NCBI GenBank assembly: GCA_963789025.1
Contig: CAWBIT010000008.1
Coordinates: 1,364,001-1,428,000, forward strand
DNA: 64,000 nucleotides
Direction: 5' to 3'
Source of the DNA: AP-15 sp963789025
GTDB taxonomy: Bacteria > Pseudomonadota > Alphaproteobacteria > ATCC43930 > CGMCC-115725
This document shows, one piece after another, positions 59,832 through 64,000 of the stretch; positions within the stretch are counted from its first letter, which is position 1, and the number at the start of each line of letters is the position of its first letter. Under the pieces are notes generated by a model. The model saw only the letters and a list, made by a program, of their open reading frames with translations, ran no database searches and was not told where the DNA came from. Both the position numbers and the translations under genes were made by a program.

Positions 59832-59981
59832 AAGCGCGGGCAGCACATGGGCCGACCCTCGAAATTGACGCCGGCGCAGAAGGCCGAAGCACGGCGGCGG
59901 CGGGGGCAGGGCGCTACGCTCGCAGAACTCGCGCGCCGCTACGGCGTGGGCAAGAGTACGATTTCGCGGCTCACCGCGTGA
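59832..59981 (+). pseudogene. serine recombinase, C-terminal helix-turn-helix fragment
   Basis: The frame reads K-R-G-Q-H-M-G-R-P-S-K-L-T-P-A-Q-K-A and then E-L-A-R-R-Y-G-V-G-K-S-T-I-S-R-L before a stop at 59981: the typical Hin-like HTH end of a resolvase. It belongs with the N-terminal fragment 450 bp upstream. The M-G-R-P-S-K-L motif is diagnostic. Confidence 0.82.
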
Positions 59982-60082
59982 CGGCGCAGGTTGAGGTTCC
60001 GACCCACCAGATGCAGGAATTAACCCTTGACCGTTGTATCGAACCGACGCGCGCCACTCCACCCAAGAACAGGACGGAGAAT

Positions 60083-60697
60083 GTGAACCGCATGGATCGA
60101 TTTTTTAACGAAGGCGCTGCGAACTGGGCTGGCCTCCAGACCCTCCCAAATCACGCGTTTATTTGTGGCTTCTGTTCCACAAGCGTATCGTCCAATAAAG
60201 GTTTCAAGTTAGGCGGTTTCGCTGATGGAAGCGGCACGCAATTCGGCGCGGTATATATTTGTCCTAACTGCGGTGGGCCAGTATTTTTTCACTCGGGGAT
60301 CGGGCAAAAGCCCTCTCCGGCATTTGGTAACGCCGTTCAACATGTCCCCGATACCTTAAACGTAGTTTACGAAGAGGCTAGGCGCTGCACGGCAGAAAAT
60401 TGTCATACAGCAGCCGTCCTTCTCTGCCGCAAGATATTGATGCACATTGCCGTCGAAAAATCAGCAAAAGTCGGGTTGAATTTTCTAGAGTACGTGAACT
60501 TTCTTTCCGATAAGGGGTATATACCGCCGGACGGAAAGCATTGGGTCGATCATATACGCAGAAAAGGAAATGAAGCGACACACGAAATTGTACTTATGAG
60601 TGATGCAGACGCACGCGATCTAATAAGATTCGTTGAAATGCTGCTTCGGTTTGTCTACGAGTTTCCTAAATTAGTCCCTAACCCGAGCGGACCCTGA
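60083..60697 (+). CDS. DUF4145 domain protein with two CxxC zinc motifs
   Basis: The product is 204 aa from a GTG at 60083 with AGGA 8 nt upstream; ATG 60092 is the alternative. A zinc finger is suggested by C28-G-F-C31 and C60-P-N-C63. The DUF4145 helical domain follows: Y-E-E-A-R-R-C near residue 96, L-L-C-R-K-I-L-M-H-I and I-R-R-K-G-N-E-A-T-H near residue 160. DUF4145 is often fused to or found beside restriction and defence genes. It sits between recombinase fragments, so it looks like captured cargo, AT-richer than the chromosome. Confidence 0.8.
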   Translation: MNRMDRFFNEGAANWAGLQTLPNHAFICGFCSTSVSSNKGFKLGGFADGSGTQFGAVYICPNCGGPVFFHSGIGQKPSPAFGNAVQHVPDTLNVVYEEARRCTAENCHTAAVLLCRKILMHIAVEKSAKVGLNFLEYVNFLSDKGYIPPDGKHWVDHIRRKGNEATHEIVLMSDADARDLIRFVEMLLRFVYEFPKLVPNPSGP

Positions 60698-60932
60698 TTG
60701 GCATAGCCGGTCAACGGCCGGGGCAGGTGCCGCACTTCTGCCTCACCAAAAGGGCGTGAATTTTCCAGAACACCAATTCCGCGGCTTTTTGATTGGCGCG
60801 CGACCCGAGCGAGGTACGGGCCAGGGATAGGTGGCTTTTGAAAATTAAGGCCACAAATTCGCCGTACTAGGTTATTATCGTGGGGTCAGGTAGGCGGGTC
60901 GGGACGCCGATTTAACGCCCCTTCCCCATCAC

Positions 60933-61073
60933 CTACTTGAGCAGTTCTGCGAGAAAAGCGCAGAGCTGCGCGAGGCTGGCAATCAGCCTGTCGAACGGGT
61001 GCGGAGCAATCGGTGCACCTGCCGATAGGATGAAAGCCAAGACCGTCAGTAGGCTATGCCACACCAATTTCAT
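60933..61073 (-). CDS. small exported or membrane peptide
   Basis: The product is 46 aa from the ATG at 61073 with GGAGGC 7 nt upstream. Residues 4-18 are hydrophobic (V-W-H-S-L-L-T-V-L-A-F-I-L-S-A-G), like a signal peptide, and the C-terminal third is a second hydrophobic helix (L-I-A-S-L-A-Q-L-C-A-F-L). It could be a small toxic or membrane peptide; nothing more specific can be said. A strong hairpin lies in its leader. Confidence 0.45.
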   Translation of the reverse strand: MKLVWHSLLTVLAFILSAGAPIAPHPFDRLIASLAQLCAFLAELLK

Positions 61074-61095
61074 GGGCTTAGCCTCCGGATGTTGG

Positions 61096-61126
61096 AACGG
61101 AGACGTGTTAGCCGCACGTCTCCGTT
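61096..61126. promoter_or_regulatory. 12-bp perfect hairpin in the leader of the small peptide gene
   Basis: AACGGAGACGTG at 61096-61107 pairs exactly with CACGTCTCCGTT at 61115-61126, with a 7-nt loop. No T-run follows on either strand, so it is not a standard terminator. It lies 22 nt upstream of the start at 61073 and could be a leader structure or a protein-binding site. Confidence 0.5.
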
Positions 61127-61345
61127 CGACGTAGAAATTATCGCAACACTTTGTGGCGAGAGTGCGAGCGTGGAGTGCTCGCGTTGGAGACAAAAGTGTC
61201 CATTTCGAACACCAACAAAGTCATTTACCCGATTACCTTCCTCTCTGGGCCGAGACGACCATGGCCGCTTCCTCTTTTTAGTCTCTTACGAGCTGACTCG
61301 CGACAACACGTGCGAAGAATCTTGTGGCCGGGGTCGCGGAGGAGT

Positions 61346-61450
61346 GCAACCAGCACCGGGCGATTGATGATAGCAGTGTTAGGCGGCCTGGCGGACGTGG
61401 AGCGCGATCTAATCCGCACCCGCACTGCCGAGGGCCGCAGCCGGGCGAAG
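61346..61450 (+). pseudogene. serine recombinase, central fragment
   Basis: The frame reads A-T-S-T-G-R-L-M-I-A-V-L-G-G-L-A-D-V-E-R and D-L-I-R-T-R-T-A-E-G-R-S-R-A-K. This is the long helix E and linker region of a resolvase, exactly the part absent between the fragments at 59029 and 59832. It is fused directly to an ISNCY relic. Its neighbours upstream are not recombinase-like. Confidence 0.83.
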
Positions 61451-61463
61451 ATCCATCACGGGG

Positions 61464-61770
61464 GAGCGGTATTGCGACTTTGGTCTGCGCTTGGCGGCGG
61501 AGAAGCTGGCAGAGCATCGCGGCTGTTCGGTGGCGCGCGAGGCGGCGCGCGGTGGGAGGATGGCCGATGGACTATGGCAGAACCGCCGGCACCGTCTCCC
61601 CTCGCCGCATCAGCCCGCGCCGGCGGCGCGATCCCTGTGTGAACTGGTGCAGATCGACAACTCGGAGCACGACTGGTTCGAGGACCGCGGGCCACCGTGC
61701 ACGCTGCTGACTTTTGTGGATGATGCGGCGAGCCGGTTGATGGAGCTGCGGCTCGTCACCGCGGAAGCGG
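61464..61770 (+). pseudogene. ISNCY-type transposase relic
   Basis: The frame reads E-R-Y-C-D-F-G-L-R-L-A-A-E-K-L-A-E, then M-A-D-G-L-W-Q-N-R-R-H-R-L-P-S-P-H-Q-P and Q-I-D-N-S-E-H-D-W-F-E-D-R-G and F-V-D-D-A-A-S-R-L-M-E-L-R. This is the HTH-to-catalytic-core part of an ISNCY (IS1202-like) transposase, including the first Asp (V-Q-I-D). Both ends of the gene are missing and no terminal repeats are seen. Confidence 0.8.
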
Positions 61771-61833
61771 CGAGGCTCAATGTGGGAGCCTCACCGACAG
61801 TCAGCCGAGCGACAGCCCAGCTATCGCCGAAAA

Positions 61834-62484
61834 TTAGAAGGATCGTGCCGTGGTCCCGGTCAGCATGTCGGCCTTGCGATTGAGGGCGGCGATCAATCCG
61901 TCGACGCCGTCGGCTCGCAGGATCGCGGCGAATTCGGAGCGGCGGGTCGCCACCTCGCTGATCGCGCCGTCGAGATAGATGTCGGAGATCAGCCAGCCCT
62001 CGCCGTTGCGGCGCATCAGGTAGTCGACCTTGACCGGCTCGCCATTGGCCTTGACGATCTGGCTCTTGACCATGACGCCGCCCGGATTGGGCTGTTCGCC
62101 GGTGACCTCCAATTTCTGTCCGGCATAGCTGTCGAAGCGATCGGCATAGATCGCTGAAATATAACGGCCGAAGCTGTCGGTGAGTTGCTGGCGCTGTGCC
62201 TCGCTCAGCCCAGCCCAGTACGATGGGCCGACCGACAAGCGGGTCATCGACGGGATGTCGAAAGTCCGGCGGATGACCGGCTCGAGCTGGGTGAACCGCC
62301 CGCTCTGCCCGAGGATGTGGCCGTTCTTCATCGTGCCGAGCAGCGCGTCATACAGCCCCTGCACCGTGTCGCCGCCGGTTGCCGGCGCGGCATGAACGGG
62401 ATAGGCTAACGCCGATGCCGCAAGCATGGCGACCAGGCAAAGCGCTTTCCGCGCCGGTGCTTTTGGCACGATCGACTTCCTCAT
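61834..62484 (-). CDS. MlaC-like periplasmic phospholipid-binding protein
   Basis: The product is 216 aa from the ATG at 62484 (M-R-K-S-I-V-P-K), with GGGAG upstream. Residues 10-34 are a Sec signal ending V-H-A. The MlaC/Ttg2D domain is visible: F-D-I-P-S-M-T-R near residue 85, L-T-D-S-F-G-R-Y-I near residue 113, and V-D-Y-L-M-R-R-N-G-E-G-W-L-I-S-D-I-Y-L-D-G near residue 155. MlaC shuttles phospholipids between the Mla membrane complexes to keep the outer membrane asymmetric. No mlaE, F or D is adjacent. Confidence 0.9.
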   Translation of the reverse strand: MRKSIVPKAPARKALCLVAMLAASALAYPVHAAPATGGDTVQGLYDALLGTMKNGHILGQSGRFTQLEPVIRRTFDIPSMTRLSVGPSYWAGLSEAQRQQLTDSFGRYISAIYADRFDSYAGQKLEVTGEQPNPGGVMVKSQIVKANGEPVKVDYLMRRNGEGWLISDIYLDGAISEVATRRSEFAAILRADGVDGLIAALNRKADMLTGTTARSF

Positions 62485-62821
62485 GGCTTGGTCTCCCTGG
62501 CTCTCCTCAGCCTTCAATTCCTACAAATTTAGGTATTCGCTTCTAGGTGTTCGCATCCCTGCGGCTTTCAAGCGCATGGCTGCACTGCGGTCCTTTTCTC
62601 CCCGGCGCACGAGGCGCGGTCTTGAAATTTACCGAGCATTCGTTTTACGGATTAGTTGGTTGATTCGTTCAGGGAGACAACGTGCAGTGGCAATATGGCC
62701 GGTTTGAGCTAAGGAAAAGTTTTCGGCGGCGGGGCGGCTTCAAATCGATCATGCACTCCCAGATCCCTCAGGGCGTTTATAATTCGCGGCAGTGGCGCGC
62801 GAGATAAGGGTTCAGGCGTTC
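62485..62821. other. divergent intergenic region between mlaC and ftsH
   Basis: About 340 bp with no gene seen. It must hold the mlaC promoter (minus strand) and the ftsH promoter (plus strand). A TATAAT-like -10 is at 62778-62783, but no convincing -35 lies 16-18 bp upstream, so I do not call it a promoter. Confidence 0.4.
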
Positions 62822-64000
62822 ATGGATGCGACGGACAAGAAATTCCACATCAATTTCTGGTATGTCATTGCGGCAGTGCTCGGCATGGTGCTGATCCAGG
62901 ACCTCTATCTGGAGAGCAGAAAGCTGACGCCGATCCCGTATAGCCAGTTCGAGAAACTGCTCGGCGAAGACAAGGTTAACGAGGTCTGGATCAGTCAAAA
63001 CCAGATCCAGGGTACCTTGAAGGAGGCCCTACCAAACGGGACCAAGGATTTCGTCACGACGCGGGTCCAACCACCTGAGTTGGCCGAAAACTTGACCAAG
63101 CACGGGGTGACTTATAGCGGCGTCATCGAAAGCCACTGGATCGCCGATCTCCTCTCCTGGGTCCTGCCGGCGGTTTTCTTTGTCGGGATCTGGATGTTCG
63201 CGATCCGGCGCATGGGACAAGGTGGGATCGGCGGGTTGATGCAGATCGGCAAGAGCCGCGCCAGGATCTATGTCGAGAAGGAGACCAAAGTCACCTTCGC
63301 GGATGTTGCGGGGGTCGACGAGGCCAAGGACGAATTGGTCGAAATCGTGGAATTCTTGAAGGAGCCCGTCCGATACGGGCGGCTCGGCGGCCGTCCGCCC
63401 AAGGGCGTGCTGCTGGTCGGTCCGCCTGGGACCGGCAAGACGCTGCTCGCCCGCGCCGTCGCCGGTGAGGCCGGGGTTCCGTTTTTCTCGATTTCCGGCT
63501 CGGAGTTTGTCGAGATGTTCGTCGGCGTTGGCGCCGCCCGGGTGCGTGATCTGTTCGAGCAGGCGCGCCAACACGCGCCGGCGATCATCTTTATCGACGA
63601 ACTCGATGCGCTCGGCCGTGCCCGCGGCGGTTACTTCGGGGGCGGGCAAGACGAGAAGGACCAGACATTGAACCAGCTGTTGGCCGAGCTCGACGGCTTT
63701 GACCCGTCGAGCGGCCTTGTCCTGCTCGGCGCGACCAACCGGCCCGAAGTGCTCGATCCGGCATTGCTGCGCGCCGGACGTTTCGACCGGCAAATCCTGG
63801 TCGACCGCCCGGACAAGAGGGGACGGGAGCAGATCCTGGCGGTGCATCTGAAGAAGGTGGCAAAGCTCGGCGACGACGTGAAGCCCGAGCAGATCGCGGC
63901 GCTGACACCCGGCTTTACTGGCGCCGATCTGGCGAATTTGGTCAACGAGGCGACCTTGCTTGCGACGAGGCGCAACGCCGATGCGGTGACGATGGCCGAC
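62822..64000 (+). CDS. ftsH: FtsH-type ATP-dependent zinc metalloprotease (3' end outside window)
   Basis: 393 codons are visible from the ATG at 62822 and the frame is still open at the edge. Two membrane helices (about residues 11-27 and 103-121) flank a periplasmic domain. The AAA+ module has Walker A G-P-P-G-T-G-K-T-L, the pore loop F-V-E-M-F-V-G-V-G-A, Walker B I-I-F-I-D-E-L-D-A-L and the second region of homology N-R-P-E-V-L-D-P-A-L-L-R-A-G-R-F-D. The HExxH protease domain would lie beyond the window. FtsH degrades membrane and short-lived proteins. Confidence 0.95.
   Translation, partial: MDATDKKFHINFWYVIAAVLGMVLIQDLYLESRKLTPIPYSQFEKLLGEDKVNEVWISQNQIQGTLKEALPNGTKDFVTTRVQPPELAENLTKHGVTYSGVIESHWIADLLSWVLPAVFFVGIWMFAIRRMGQGGIGGLMQIGKSRARIYVEKETKVTFADVAGVDEAKDELVEIVEFLKEPVRYGRLGGRPPKGVLLVGPPGTGKTLLARAVAGEAGVPFFSISGSEFVEMFVGVGAARVRDLFEQARQHAPAIIFIDELDALGRARGGYFGGGQDEKDQTLNQLLAELDGFDPSSGLVLLGATNRPEVLDPALLRAGRFDRQILVDRPDKRGREQILAVHLKKVAKLGDDVKPEQIAALTPGFTGADLANLVNEATLLATRRNADAVTMAD

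Noticed and set aside
62755..62783. Sigma-70-type ftsH promoter
   Set aside because: TATAAT is present at 62778-62783, but the -35 position has no resemblance to TTGACA.
1..64000. tRNA or rRNA genes
   Set aside because: I looked for cloverleaf-like or conserved rRNA stretches by eye and found none; a tRNAscan-SE run would settle it.

Overview
The window is high-GC bacterial chromosome, most likely from an alphaproteobacterium (Rhizobiales/Rhodospirillales type). Signs of this are the 96-residue L28 protein, small DUF2934 and DUF3455 genes, a TamA/TamB pair, a branched-chain amino-acid type (Liv) ABC operon that contains an acyl-CoA ligase, and abundant palindromic intergenic repeats. No rRNA, tRNA or CRISPR array was seen. 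The first gene is cut by the left edge and an ftsH-type gene by the right edge.

Layout. 1-9.3 kb: a hydrolase/LLM-monooxygenase pair, a GMC oxidoreductase, a nitroreductase, an S41 protease lipoprotein, folE, apaG, a second LLM oxidoreductase and two small genes. 9.5-14.8 kb: an MFS pump, an Atm1-like ABC exporter, a wrecked response regulator, meaB, rpmB and small exported proteins. 15-22 kb: tamA and tamB, the outer-membrane assembly module. 22-25.2 kb: an IS5-like element inserted inside a repeat, a Tat-exported dienelactone hydrolase and a Phd/PIN toxin-antitoxin pair. 25.6-30 kb: an N-acyl-D-amino-acid deacylase, a DUF2934 gene, an alpha/beta hydrolase and a YbdK-like ligase. 30-32 kb: an AT-richer island with an unknown nuclease-like gene, ending at a relic of a second YbdK-like ligase. 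32-35 kb: queG, queF and tgt for queuosine. 35-43.4 kb: one minus-strand operon, livG - acyl-CoA ligase (frameshifted) - livH - livM - binding protein - livF - asparaginase. 43.5-55 kb: CobW GTPase, hydantoinase, small secreted proteins, EthD, an SMP-30 lactonase, a gutted CocE hydrolase, a cystathionine beta-lyase and two tandem enolase-superfamily paralogues. 55-61.8 kb: a mobile junkyard with a 300-bp MITE, an IS256-family element with a clean 8-bp target duplication, scattered pieces of a serine recombinase, an ISNCY relic, and DUF3800 and DUF4145 genes. 61.8-64 kb: mlaC and ftsH.

The best candidates for something undescribed are: (1) the 440-residue protein at 30.1-31.4 kb, with a PD-(D/E)XK-like N-terminus and an unrecognised C-terminus; (2) the 300-bp MITE at 55206-55505, with 14/15 matching inverted ends and a 10-bp target duplication, plus a diverged copy whose sequence supplies the stop codon of the CobW gene; (3) the tandem enolase paralogues, which share a K-x-Q in place of the usual K-x-K. 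I see no convincing complete novel multi-gene system. The window records more decay than construction: five broken genes or relics were traced base by base.
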